From CAYMGM01 sp964390005 (GTDB lineage Bacteria; Pseudomonadota; Alphaproteobacteria; UBA9219): a stretch of DNA of 64,000 bases. The notes under the pieces are model-generated. The model saw nothing but the letters and a program-made list of their open reading frames with translations, did no database searches and was not told the DNA's origin. The number at the start of each line of letters is the position of its first letter. Within the stretch, counting starts at the first letter, position 1. Positions 51,227 to 59,862 of this stretch are shown one piece after another. The stretch lies in contig CAYMGM010000001.1 in assembly GCA_964390005.1 (NCBI GenBank), positions 310,001-374,000 of the forward strand, in the 5' to 3' direction. The translations under genes were made by a program, and so were the position numbers.

Positions 51227-52861
51227 TTACACCAGCTTGCTTTGCTTGTACGCGGCTTCGATGAAGCTGCGGAAAAGCGGGTGCGGGTCGAAGGGTTTCG
51301 ATTTCAGCTCGGGATGGAACTGCACGCCGATAAACCAAGGATGATCGGCACGTTCCATAATCTCGGGCAGCACGCCATCAGGCGACAGGCCGCTGAAGAT
51401 CAATCCGGCTTTATCGAAAGCATCGTGGTATTTTTCTAAATTGACTTCATACCGATGGCGATGACGTTCGCTGATTTGGTCCGCGCCATAAATTTCATGC
51501 GCCTTTGTGCCATTGCGCAAAACAGCCGGATACGCGCCAAGGCGCATGGTTCCGCCCAAATTGCCATCTTGGCTGCGGACTTCTTTGTGGCCCGCTTTTT
51601 CCCATTCGGTCATCAAGCCGATCACAGCGTCGTCGCTGGGGCCGAACTCGCTTGAGGTCGCATCGGGGACGCCGCCAAGATGACGGGCCGCTTCGATCAC
51701 GGCCAACTGCATGCCAAAGCAAATGCCAAAATACGGAATGCCGCGTTCGCGCGCGAATTGAGCCGCTTTGATTTTGCCTTCTGTTCCGCGCTCGCCAAAG
51801 CCGCCCGGAACCAAGATGCCGTTGACGCCATCTAAATGCCCGACGACATCTTCGCTTTCAAACACCGTTGAATCCAGCCAACGCAGATTCACGCGGACAT
51901 TGTTCGCAATACCGCCGTGGACCAAGGCTTCGTTGAGCGATTTATAGCTGTCGAGAAGCGACGTGTATTTGCCGACGATCGCGATGGTCACCTCACCCTG
52001 CGGGGCGCGGACGCGCTCGATAATCTGGTGCCAGCGGGTTAGATCTGGCTGGCGGCCCTCATAAAGGCCAAAATAGCGCAAAACTTGCTCATCAAAGCCT
52101 TGGTTATGGTAATTCACCGGCACGGCATAGATCGTATCGACATCCATCGCCGCGATCACGCGCTCTTGCTTGATGTTGCAGAACAGGCCGATCTTCCGGC
52201 GTTCGTTTTCAGGGATCTGGCGATCCGTCCGGCAGAGCAGGATTTGAGGCTGAATGCCGACGCTCAACAGCTCTTTCACCGAATGCTGCGTGGGCTTGGT
52301 TTTCAGCTCGCCCGCCGTCTTGATATAGGGCAGCAACGTCACATGAACGAACAAGGCGCGCTCGTCGCCCAATTCATTGCCAAGCTGACGAATGGCTTCA
52401 AGGAAAGGCAGGCTTTCGATATCGCCAACCGTGCCGCCGATTTCGCATAGGCAAAAATCTTCGTCGTGCAGATCAGCCGTAATGAACTCTTTAATCGCAT
52501 CGGTGACGTGGGGAATGACTTGAACCGTTGCGCCCAGATAATCGCCGCGGCGTTCGCGCGCGATAACGGTCGAATAGATGCGGCCCGTCGTCACATTGTC
52601 GCTTTGGCGGGTTGGGACGCCCGAAAAACGTTCATAGTGCCCAAGATCAAGATCCGTTTCAGCGCCGTCGTCGGTGACATAGACTTCGCCATGCTGCGTG
52701 GGGCTCATCGTGCCCGGATCAACGTTCAAATAAGGATCTAGCTTACGTAACCGAACGCGATAACCGCTGGCTTGAAGAAGCGCGGCCAATGATGCGGAAG
52801 CCAGCCCCTTTCCCAACGATGAGACAACACCACCCGTCACAAATATAAACCGCGTGGCCAT
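51227..52861 (-). CDS. pyrG: CTP synthase
   Basis: PyrG makes CTP from UTP, ATP and glutamine. The 544-residue product has an N-terminal synthetase domain (FIFVTGGVVSSLGKGLASASLAALLQ; TMSPTQHGEVYVTDDGAETDLDLGHYERF) and a C-terminal glutamine amidotransferase (VPGGFGERGTEGKI, then PYFGICFGMQLAVIEAARH with the catalytic Cys, and FIGVQFHPELKSKP with the His). I chose the ATG at 52861, with GGAAGGGGCG just upstream, over a GTG six codons earlier. It follows secG by 47 bases. Confidence 0.97.
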   Translation of the reverse strand: MATRFIFVTGGVVSSLGKGLASASLAALLQASGYRVRLRKLDPYLNVDPGTMSPTQHGEVYVTDDGAETDLDLGHYERFSGVPTRQSDNVTTGRIYSTVIARERRGDYLGATVQVIPHVTDAIKEFITADLHDEDFCLCEIGGTVGDIESLPFLEAIRQLGNELGDERALFVHVTLLPYIKTAGELKTKPTQHSVKELLSVGIQPQILLCRTDRQIPENERRKIGLFCNIKQERVIAAMDVDTIYAVPVNYHNQGFDEQVLRYFGLYEGRQPDLTRWHQIIERVRAPQGEVTIAIVGKYTSLLDSYKSLNEALVHGGIANNVRVNLRWLDSTVFESEDVVGHLDGVNGILVPGGFGERGTEGKIKAAQFARERGIPYFGICFGMQLAVIEAARHLGGVPDATSSEFGPSDDAVIGLMTEWEKAGHKEVRSQDGNLGGTMRLGAYPAVLRNGTKAHEIYGADQISERHRHRYEVNLEKYHDAFDKAGLIFSGLSPDGVLPEIMERADHPWFIGVQFHPELKSKPFDPHPLFRSFIEAAYKQSKLV

Positions 52862-52908
52862 GTTTTCGCCCCTTCCCACTCAACAAAGTCAAAAAATAAG
52901 TTTCAAGA

Positions 52909-53379
52909 TTACTTGGCAACAGGAACCGCTGGCGCTTTGCTTTTCGCGTCGTCTTTTTTGCTGTTCTGTTTGCCGTCGATTTTAATGCCTTCCGAGTTTT
53001 TATCGGCGGCGGCTTTTTCTTTGCCGGCCTTTTGTTTATCGGCTTCTTTCGCGTCGCCGCTGGCGGCAGGCGCGGCTTTATCGGCGCTGGGAGCGCCCGA
53101 TTCCGGTGTCGTCGCGATCATATCGTCTGACGTGATTGTTTCTTGATGACGGTGGCTTGCCATCATGCCCAAGGCTAGGCTGGTGCAAATAAAAGCCGTT
53201 GCCAGAATAGCCGTCATGCGCGTCAGCAAGTTGGCCGAGCCGCGGGCCGTGAAAAGACCGCCCATGGTCGAGCTGCCGCCCATCAGACCGCCGCCATCTT
53301 GCGCCGTGCGCTGCATCAAAATGACCAAGACCAACGCAATGGCCAATAGCAAATGTACAACAAGAATAACGGTTTCCAT
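52909..53379 (-). CDS. secG: SecG, preprotein translocase subunit, with long C-terminal tail
   Basis: SecG assists SecYE in protein export. The 156-residue product has two membrane segments (VILVVHLLLAIALVLVILM, about 4-22, and TRMTAILATAFICTSLALGMM, about 52-73) joined by the conserved GGGLMGGSSTMGGLFTARGSANLL. The remaining 75 residues are an unusually long low-complexity tail rich in Ala, Lys, Asp and Ser. A GGAGAG Shine-Dalgarno precedes the ATG. Between it and msbA is a 155-base gap with a 10-bp hairpin at about 53492-53521 but no T run on the minus strand. Confidence 0.93.
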   Translation of the reverse strand: METVILVVHLLLAIALVLVILMQRTAQDGGGLMGGSSTMGGLFTARGSANLLTRMTAILATAFICTSLALGMMASHRHQETITSDDMIATTPESGAPSADKAAPAASGDAKEADKQKAGKEKAAADKNSEGIKIDGKQNSKKDDAKSKAPAVPVAK

Positions 53380-53535
53380 TTAAGTCTCTCCTTGACGTCG
53401 GCTCATAACGGCTTGTCTCGCTGTGGCCATTACATGCCACCTCGGAAACGTAAGATCGTTTTGTAGGCTGGACCTATTACCTAGACTATTCGCCCTGAAA
53501 AATCCAGCGGCTTTTCGGGGCAAAAACCTTTTATT

Positions 53536-55410
53536 TTACAACACATTACTTTCTGGTGTCGGCGTGGAAGCCGAATCGCCCTGCATACCGTAAAGACGCG
53601 CATAAACGCCCCCCTTGGCGAGCAGATCAGCGTGGCGTCCCATCTCGACCACACGGCCTTTTTCCATGACGACGATTTTATCGGCATCGACAACCGTGGA
53701 CAGGCGATGCGCGACAACGATTGTCGTCCGCCCTTGCTGCAAGCGCGATAGCGCTTCTTGCACGGCGCGTTCGGATTCGTTGTCGAGAGCCGATGTCGCT
53801 TCATCAAGAAGCAAAATCGGCGCGTTACGCAGCATGGCGCGCGCGATGGCAATGCGCTGGCGCTGACCGCCAGATAATTTAACGCCATGTTCACCCACCA
53901 TGGTGTCATAGCCATCTGGCAAATGGCGGATAAAACCGTCGGCAAAGGCTGCCTCAGCCGCGGCCACAATATCGGCGTCTGAAGCCCCCGTACGCCCATA
54001 GGCGATATTGTCGCGGATTGTCGCATCGAAAAGAACGGGCTCTTGGCTGACCAGCGCAATCGTGCGGCGCAAGCTGTGCAACGTGACTTGCTTGATATCA
54101 ACGCCGCCGACGGTAATCACGCCCTCTTCAATGTCGTAAAAACGCGGGATCAGGTTGATGATCGTCGATTTTCCGGCCCCTGATGCGCCAACAATCGCAA
54201 CCGTTTGACCGTGTGGGACGTTGATCGAAACATAATCCAGCGCGCGCGTGCCGTCGGGATAAGTAAACAGAACGTCCTTCAGCGAAACCGTGTAATCCGT
54301 GACGACCAAATCCGAAGCTTCGGGGCGGTCAACGATTTGCGGCTGAACATCCAAAAGCGAGAAAACGCGCTCGGCGGCGGCAAGGCCCGACTGCAATTGC
54401 GAATTGATCTTCGCCATGCGTTTCATGGGGTCGTAAGCAAACAAAAACGACGCGACGAACGAGATCAACGTCCCCGCCGTAATGTGCCCTTTGTCTGCTT
54501 GCCAGCCGCCATAGACCAAAACAACGCCAATCGCGAGGCTGCTAAGAAACTCCATAATCGGGCTGGTCAGCGCGCTGATTTTATAGCCCTTTAGCGAAAG
54601 CTCATAAATCTCTTCCGTGACATCGTGGACGCGCTTGCCTTCGAAAGATTCCATGCCATAGGCTTTGACATGGCGAATGCCTTGGAAAATCTGGTTCAGC
54701 AAATCGGCGAACGCGCCGGTCGAGGCCTGGGTATTGGCCGAAATGCGCCGCATTTTTTTGCCCATCCGCGCGACGAACCATGCCGAGATCGGGAAAACGA
54801 CAAACGTCACGATTGAAAGCTGCCAATCCTGATAAAACATCACGCCAATCAAAAAGGCGAGCGACAAAGGCCCCTTGATCGCGTTGGTCAAACACTCGCC
54901 AACGGCTTGGCGCATGACGCCCACATCGTTCGTCAAACGCGACAGCAAAGCGCCCGATGGGTTCGCGTGAAAAAAGGCTAAATCGGCAGCTAAAAGATGA
55001 CGGAACATCGCGCGCTGAACGTCGGTGACAATCTTTTGCCCGATCTTGTTCATGATGACGGTATGAAAATACGTCGTGATCCCGCGCGTGACGAAAATCA
55101 ACATGATCGAGATCGTGATCGAGAGCAAATAGGCCACGCCTTTTTTCTCAAAGATCCCGTTGACGACAGGCTCAAGCATCCAGGTAAAAAGGCCGTTCAT
55201 CGCGGCGGCGATGCCCATAAAGACAGAAGCAAAAGCAAAACTGCCCAAATGAGGTTTGAGGTAGCCCTTGAAAAGCCGCAAGATTAAAGCCAGCGAGCCC
55301 TGCGCGCGTCCCTGTGCGGGAAGCGTCAAAGAAGCGGCTTGAGGGGAACAAGGCGGCAAAACGTCAGCGCTTTGGCGGCGGTCATCAAGAGATGGATCTG
55401 TCTGTGTCAA
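53536..55410 (-). CDS. msbA: MsbA-type lipid A/lipid exporter ABC transporter
   Basis: MsbA flips lipid A-core across the inner membrane. The 624-residue half-transporter has six membrane segments (about 45-340) and a C-terminal ATPase with Walker A GASGAGKST, signature LSGGQRQRIAIARAML, Walker B ILLLDEATSALD and the His switch AHRLST. A 40-residue N-terminal extension precedes the first helix. The start is a TTG; no alternative ATG exists before the first membrane helix. Neighbouring popZ and secG do not clarify the substrate, and general multidrug export cannot be excluded. Confidence 0.85.
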   Translation of the reverse strand: MTQTDPSLDDRRQSADVLPPCSPQAASLTLPAQGRAQGSLALILRLFKGYLKPHLGSFAFASVFMGIAAAMNGLFTWMLEPVVNGIFEKKGVAYLLSITISIMLIFVTRGITTYFHTVIMNKIGQKIVTDVQRAMFRHLLAADLAFFHANPSGALLSRLTNDVGVMRQAVGECLTNAIKGPLSLAFLIGVMFYQDWQLSIVTFVVFPISAWFVARMGKKMRRISANTQASTGAFADLLNQIFQGIRHVKAYGMESFEGKRVHDVTEEIYELSLKGYKISALTSPIMEFLSSLAIGVVLVYGGWQADKGHITAGTLISFVASFLFAYDPMKRMAKINSQLQSGLAAAERVFSLLDVQPQIVDRPEASDLVVTDYTVSLKDVLFTYPDGTRALDYVSINVPHGQTVAIVGASGAGKSTIINLIPRFYDIEEGVITVGGVDIKQVTLHSLRRTIALVSQEPVLFDATIRDNIAYGRTGASDADIVAAAEAAFADGFIRHLPDGYDTMVGEHGVKLSGGQRQRIAIARAMLRNAPILLLDEATSALDNESERAVQEALSRLQQGRTTIVVAHRLSTVVDADKIVVMEKGRVVEMGRHADLLAKGGVYARLYGMQGDSASTPTPESNVL

Positions 55411-55454
55411 AGGTCTATCCGGCGTAAGGGGAAAAAAGGCTTATTACGAGTGCC

Positions 55455-56039
55455 CTATTCCTGAACTCTACGCGAGATCCTTTCAACCTCTTTTTGCACG
55501 ATACGATCGACAATCGGCGGCAAATTCTGGTCAAGCCACTCTTTTAAAAGGGGACGCAGCATCTCTTTAACCATGTCTTCCAGCGTCACCCCGGCCCGGC
55601 TGACAGCCAAAGACCCGGCTGGCGGACGATGAACCGACGTCGCCAAAGCGGCAAGAGCCGATGACGTCGCCGTTTCAGCCGCCATAGACAATAGCGCATC
55701 ATCCGACATTTCTGGGGGCGGTGGCGGCGGTGGGGGCGGAGAAAAGACAGGTTCAGGCTCGGGCATCGGCTCGGGCTCAAAAACCGGCGGTGGGGGTGGC
55801 GGTGGCGGCGGCGGAATGTCTTCCGCTGGCGGCACAACAGGGTTCGCCAAATCCATGATCGAGCCGTCATCTTGAACCATCTGGGTCAGTTCAAGCACGT
55901 CTTCGCTTTCCGGCGCCGCGGGCGCAGGTTCATTGGTTTCAGCCGGATCCTTTTCGTCCGCAATGATTTTGCGGATCGAGGCCAGGATCTCTTCCATCGA
56001 TGGTTCGGACGCGGGTGCCGCGTCTTGGACGTCTGCCAT
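55455..56039 (-). CDS. popZ: PopZ-like polar organising protein (DUF2497)
   Basis: PopZ self-assembles at the cell pole and anchors the chromosome origin in alphaproteobacteria. The 194-residue product has the three-part layout: an N-terminal helix EPSMEEILASIRKIIADE (about 13-30), a disordered acidic and proline-rich spacer, and a C-terminal assembly domain (LEDMVKEMLRPLLKEWLDQNLPPIVDRIVQKEVERI). The spacer holds runs of ten and nine consecutive prolines. It stands between scpB and msbA, with chromosome-segregation genes upstream on the same strand. Confidence 0.9.
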   Translation of the reverse strand: MADVQDAAPASEPSMEEILASIRKIIADEKDPAETNEPAPAAPESEDVLELTQMVQDDGSIMDLANPVVPPAEDIPPPPPPPPPPVFEPEPMPEPEPVFSPPPPPPPPPEMSDDALLSMAAETATSSALAALATSVHRPPAGSLAVSRAGVTLEDMVKEMLRPLLKEWLDQNLPPIVDRIVQKEVERISRRVQE

Positions 56040-56156
56040 AGCTCGAATCGTAAAGGTAGGAAAGGTCAGTGCGAGTTTATCGTTTCACACACCTAATGCA
56101 AGCCTGAAGCGACAGTGGAGTCTCTCTTTTCCCCAAAAATCGTTCAAACGGCTTTT

Positions 56157-56885
56157 TTAGGCGTCGGTTTCGTCGGCAAACGCCGCATATTCGGAATCTT
56201 CGTCGGGTAAAGTGGCTGTCTCGCCGCTGCCTTCGTCGGCGGCGGTCAGTTTGGCCATCACCGGACGCGCATCCAAAAGCCCCGAAGCCTTTAGATCTTC
56301 AAGCCCCGGCAGCTCGTTCAAGCTGCTGAGGTTAAAGTGGCTCATGAAATCGGGCGTTGTTTTCCATGTCAGCGGACGGCCCGGCACGTCGCGGCGCTTG
56401 CCGGGGCGAATCCAGCCCAGTTCCAGCAAAATATCCAGCGTGCCTTTGCTGGTTTCGACGCCGCGAATGCTTTCGATCTCGGCGCGCGTCACAGGCTGGT
56501 GATAGGCGATGATCGCCAAAACTTCGGCAGCGGCGCGCGGCAATTTGCGGCGCGGCTGCTTGGTGATTTTTAAAAGAGCCCCGATATCCGGCGCGGTACG
56601 AAAACTAAAGACACCGTCGCTTTCAAACAATTCAATGCCGCGGCCTTGGTATTGCGTCTCAAGCGTGCGCAAAAGCGCCAAAACATCGACGTCGTATTCC
56701 GCCATTTGCTCGGTCAGCATCGCCAGCGTGACGGGCTCGGGGCTTGCAAACAAAATCGCTTCCAACAGACGCAAAGCCAACGAAATATGGGCTTCGTCCG
56801 CTTTCAGGCCGTTTTCGAGGGGCGCTGCGCCCTGTTCAATCTCGGCTTCTGGTTGAACTTCGGGGGACGTGTCGATATCGGTCAT
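56157..56885 (-). CDS. scpB: ScpB, segregation and condensation protein
   Basis: ScpB dimerises and, with ScpA, completes the SMC complex. The 242-residue product has two winged-helix domains: LEAILFASPEPVTLAMLTEQM (about 41-61), and the block AAAEVLAIIAYHQPVTRAEIESIRGV followed by TLDILLELGWIRPGKRRDVPGRPLTWKTT. An acidic N-terminus and acidic tail flank them. The start overlaps the scpA stop by 4 bases (ATGA), as is usual. Confidence 0.95.
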   Translation of the reverse strand: MTDIDTSPEVQPEAEIEQGAAPLENGLKADEAHISLALRLLEAILFASPEPVTLAMLTEQMAEYDVDVLALLRTLETQYQGRGIELFESDGVFSFRTAPDIGALLKITKQPRRKLPRAAAEVLAIIAYHQPVTRAEIESIRGVETSKGTLDILLELGWIRPGKRRDVPGRPLTWKTTPDFMSHFNLSSLNELPGLEDLKASGLLDARPVMAKLTAADEGSGETATLPDEDSEYAAFADETDA

Positions 56886-57715
56886 GATTCTCCCTTTTCT
56901 TCGAGGAGGGCCTCGGGCTTGACGTCGCGTTTGCGAATGTAAATGGGGGCAAAAGTTTCGTCTTGGCGCAGCTCTAGCTCGCCTGCTTTGACAAGCTCAA
57001 GCGTCGCGGCAAAGGTCGAGGCAATGGCCGAACGCGCTTCCATCGGCTCTTCCCCGCTGATGTCCGGCATAAAGCTGTGCAAGACCGTCCAATTGGGCAT
57101 GCCGCCCAAAAGGCGGCGCAGACGCCCGACGCTTTCCTCAAGACTGAAAAGACGGCGCGGCTTGATGTTATAAGTCTCAGCCGGGCGGCGGCGCAGCGGC
57201 GCGGCTAGGGCCGAAAGCAAATCGTAAAGCGGCAGATAATAAGTCGGTTTAACTTCAACCTCGATCACCGGGGGAAGCCCGCGCAAAAACACATCGCGAT
57301 CTAATTGAGGCTGCTCATGCAACGCGGCGGCCGCTTTTTGCATAGCTTCTAAACGCAGCAATTGGAACTTCAGCGCCTCGGCCATGTCGGCGGGGTTTGG
57401 CTCATCCTTTGGCGGGTCGGGCAGCAAAAGGCGCGATTTCAAAAACGCAAGCCACGCCGCCATCACCAGATAATCCGCCGCCAGCTCAAGGCGGACTTTG
57501 CGGGCTTTGTCCACGAAGGTGAGGTATTGCTCAGCCAAAGCCAAAATCGAGATGTTGCTTAAATCCAGCTTTTGTTCGCGCGCAAGCGACAGCAAAAGAT
57601 CAATTGGACCTTCAAACCCTTCTAACGTCAAAATCAAATCGTTCGCGTTTTCCGGCGGCGCGGCGGCGGTCATTTCTGGCTGGGTTTCTGTTGCGTCCAC
57701 GCTTCGTCCTTCCAT
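56882..57715 (-). CDS. scpA: ScpA, segregation and condensation protein
   Basis: ScpA is the kleisin subunit of the SMC-ScpAB complex. The 277-residue product has the conserved start LEGFEGPIDLLLSLAREQKLDLSNISILALAEQYL (about 31-65), a middle helical segment with LLLPDP, and a C-terminal winged helix (VLHSFMPDISGEEPMEARSAIASTFAATLELVKAGELELRQDETFAPI). It starts 3 bases after the nagZ stop. SMC itself is not in the window. Confidence 0.95.
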   Translation of the reverse strand: MEGRSVDATETQPEMTAAAPPENANDLILTLEGFEGPIDLLLSLAREQKLDLSNISILALAEQYLTFVDKARKVRLELAADYLVMAAWLAFLKSRLLLPDPPKDEPNPADMAEALKFQLLRLEAMQKAAAALHEQPQLDRDVFLRGLPPVIEVEVKPTYYLPLYDLLSALAAPLRRRPAETYNIKPRRLFSLEESVGRLRRLLGGMPNWTVLHSFMPDISGEEPMEARSAIASTFAATLELVKAGELELRQDETFAPIYIRKRDVKPEALLEEKGES

Positions 57716-57718
57716 CTT

Positions 57719-58738
57719 TTATACGGAAGCCACGGCAAGGCGCAGGCGCTCAAGCGCCGCGACGCAAGCCGCATCGGATCCCTCGTGCCCCAGACGTGCT
57801 GTGGCGTTGTCATAACGTTTCTGCGCCTCGGCGCTGATTGTTGGCGCGGCGGCGGCGATTTCTTCCATTTCGGCCAAAGCGCCAAGGCGCGTCCCCGGCG
57901 TGTAAAGCGCAATATCGGCCCCGGCCTTCAACGCGCCCAAAACGCGGGCGGCGGGCGCTTGCGACAGCGCGTTCATCGACAGATCGTCGCTAAAGAGCAA
58001 GCCCTGAAACCCGAGCGTGCCGCGTATAATCTCAAGATGCATCTTGGCGGAAAGAGACACCGGATCGACCGGGTCAATAGCCTGAAAAATGACATGGCAA
58101 TTCATGGCACAAGGCGCATCGGCCAAAGCGCGGAAAGGCACAAAATCGGCTTGTTCGAGAACCTCGCGCGGGGCCTCGACAAAGGCGGCTTCGGCATGTG
58201 GGTCTGTTTTAACGCGCCCGTGCCCTGGCATATGCTTAATCACCGGCAAAATGCCATGCGCTAAATAAGTGCTGATGCTGGCGCGGCCCAATTTAGCGAC
58301 GATTTGTGGATCGGCGCTGAAAGCCCGGTCGCCAATCACGCTTGACGTTTCAGGCAAACGCAGATCAACGACAGGCGCAAAGTTACCGTTAATCCCGACA
58401 TCGCGCAGCATCCACGCCGTCACCATCGCATGATCGCGCACAGCCGCTTCGCCTGCGCCTTCCTGCCGCGCTTCAAGATCGCCTAAAACGCCCATAGCGG
58501 GCAACGGGTCCCAAGCAGGCGGCCCCAGACGCGCGACGCGCCCCCCTTCTTGATCGATAAAAACGGGAACCTCTCGCCCGACGGCTTCGCGCATAGCGGC
58601 GACAAGCGCACGCAGCTGCGCACGGTCCGCACAATTGCGCTTGAAAACAACAAAACCAAAAGGATCCGCCGCTGCAAAAAACGAACGCTCAGCCTCGGAA
58701 AGGCTGTAGCTTTCGCAACAAAACATAACAGGGATCAT
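57719..58738 (-). CDS. nagZ: Beta-N-acetylhexosaminidase NagZ
   Basis: NagZ removes N-acetylglucosamine from muropeptides in peptidoglycan recycling. From the ATG at 58738 (AAGGG upstream) the product has 339 residues; the longer reading frame overlaps the upstream gene and is not family-like. Glycosidase family 3 motifs are present: VFIDQEGGRVARLGPP, the substrate loop KHMPGHGRVKTDPH (His-Gly-Asp dyad region) and the nucleophile Asp in LLFSDDLSMNAL. No signal peptide, so it is cytosolic, as expected. Confidence 0.95.
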   Translation of the reverse strand: MIPVMFCCESYSLSEAERSFFAAADPFGFVVFKRNCADRAQLRALVAAMREAVGREVPVFIDQEGGRVARLGPPAWDPLPAMGVLGDLEARQEGAGEAAVRDHAMVTAWMLRDVGINGNFAPVVDLRLPETSSVIGDRAFSADPQIVAKLGRASISTYLAHGILPVIKHMPGHGRVKTDPHAEAAFVEAPREVLEQADFVPFRALADAPCAMNCHVIFQAIDPVDPVSLSAKMHLEIIRGTLGFQGLLFSDDLSMNALSQAPAARVLGALKAGADIALYTPGTRLGALAEMEEIAAAAPTISAEAQKRYDNATARLGHEGSDAACVAALERLRLAVASV

Positions 58739-58761
58739 CGCTGTTTTCCCTTCATCCCGCC

Positions 58762-59862
58762 CTAATGCTTGGCCAGCAAGCAAGAGCCGCCTGCCCCCTT
58801 GATCGAGGCGCAAAGCGATTTGGCTTCGGCCTCAGACAGGCTGGGCTGCGTTTGCACGCGGTAATAAGTCCCCTTCCCCGGCAGATTGGCCGTCACAAGG
58901 CGCAGCGGATGCGCTTTGAGAAGCGAGGCATAACGGCTTTGCAGTTTCTGCATCTCAGCCGAAGCCGTCGCCTGACTGGGGATCGAAGCCAGCTGAATGG
59001 CAAAACGTCCGGTCGCCGCTGCCTGTTTTTCTGGCGTTGCCGATGGGGTATCTTTTAGCTTTTGGATTTGCTTTTCGGGATCGCCCGTAAAAAGTTCTTC
59101 CGGCAGAGAGGCCGCAGCAACAACTTGTTTTTCCTTTTTAGGCATCGCGGGGGCGCTGGCTGCCGCGTGATGAACTTCTTTCGGTTGAGGCGCTGGCTGC
59201 ACGGCCTTGACCGGCGCGGCGGCCTCAACAGGCGCAGGTTTTGCAGGCTCGATCTTTTCCGGCGTTGCCGCTTTGGGCTCAGCCGGGGCCGAGACGCTGA
59301 CAGGAAGCGTTTGTTGAGCCGCCGCTTCCGGCGCGTTCGTCGGTAAAGCTGCCGCTGCGGACGGGCCGCGGGCCGATGGCATCAGATTTTCAACGCCGCC
59401 TGTTTCTTTGACGGGCGGCGGCACTTGCATGCCTTCAGCGCCACTGACTTGGCCAGCCGCGCCTTCGCTGGACTGAACAGGCGCGGCAGACGACACCGTT
59501 TGCGTGACAATCGATTCCGGCGCTTTGCTTTGCGGCAACAGATGCTCAACCGGCTGTTTTTCTTCTTCTTCGCGCTTATCAAGCTGCTGGAAGACCGTCA
59601 CATCCTGATGCGGAATATCAATGCCGCCCGGTTGATCCGGCTTTTGCTTGATGGGCTGCGCCGCCGCTATCGTCGGAATCTCACCCGGATTTTCGCTGTG
59701 GCTTTCGCCCAGCCAATAAGCCCCGCCGCCCAACAAAGCAACGGTCAGCGTGCCCAGCAAAAGCATAGCGGGGCGCGACAGACGCCGCCGCTGTTGCGGA
59801 CGACGCACATAATAAGAACGCACAGGCGGCTGCGAAAAAAGATCAGGCGGTGTGTTCATCAT
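58762..59862 (-). CDS. SPOR-domain membrane protein
   Basis: SPOR domains bind septal peptidoglycan stripped of stem peptides. The 366-residue product has a basic cytoplasmic N-terminus, one membrane segment (PAMLLLGTLTVALLGGGAYWL, about 31-51), a long periplasmic linker of Pro, Ala, Glu and Gln with many low-complexity stretches (about 55-265), and a C-terminal SPOR domain (FAIQLASIPSQATASAEMQKL, then YYRVQTQPSLSEAEAKSLCASIK). A GAGGA precedes the ATG. It overlaps argS by 20 bases; this place between argS and nagZ is conserved in alphaproteobacteria. Confidence 0.88.
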   Translation of the reverse strand: MMNTPPDLFSQPPVRSYYVRRPQQRRRLSRPAMLLLGTLTVALLGGGAYWLGESHSENPGEIPTIAAAQPIKQKPDQPGGIDIPHQDVTVFQQLDKREEEEKQPVEHLLPQSKAPESIVTQTVSSAAPVQSSEGAAGQVSGAEGMQVPPPVKETGGVENLMPSARGPSAAAALPTNAPEAAAQQTLPVSVSAPAEPKAATPEKIEPAKPAPVEAAAPVKAVQPAPQPKEVHHAAASAPAMPKKEKQVVAAASLPEELFTGDPEKQIQKLKDTPSATPEKQAAATGRFAIQLASIPSQATASAEMQKLQSRYASLLKAHPLRLVTANLPGKGTYYRVQTQPSLSEAEAKSLCASIKGAGGSCLLAKH

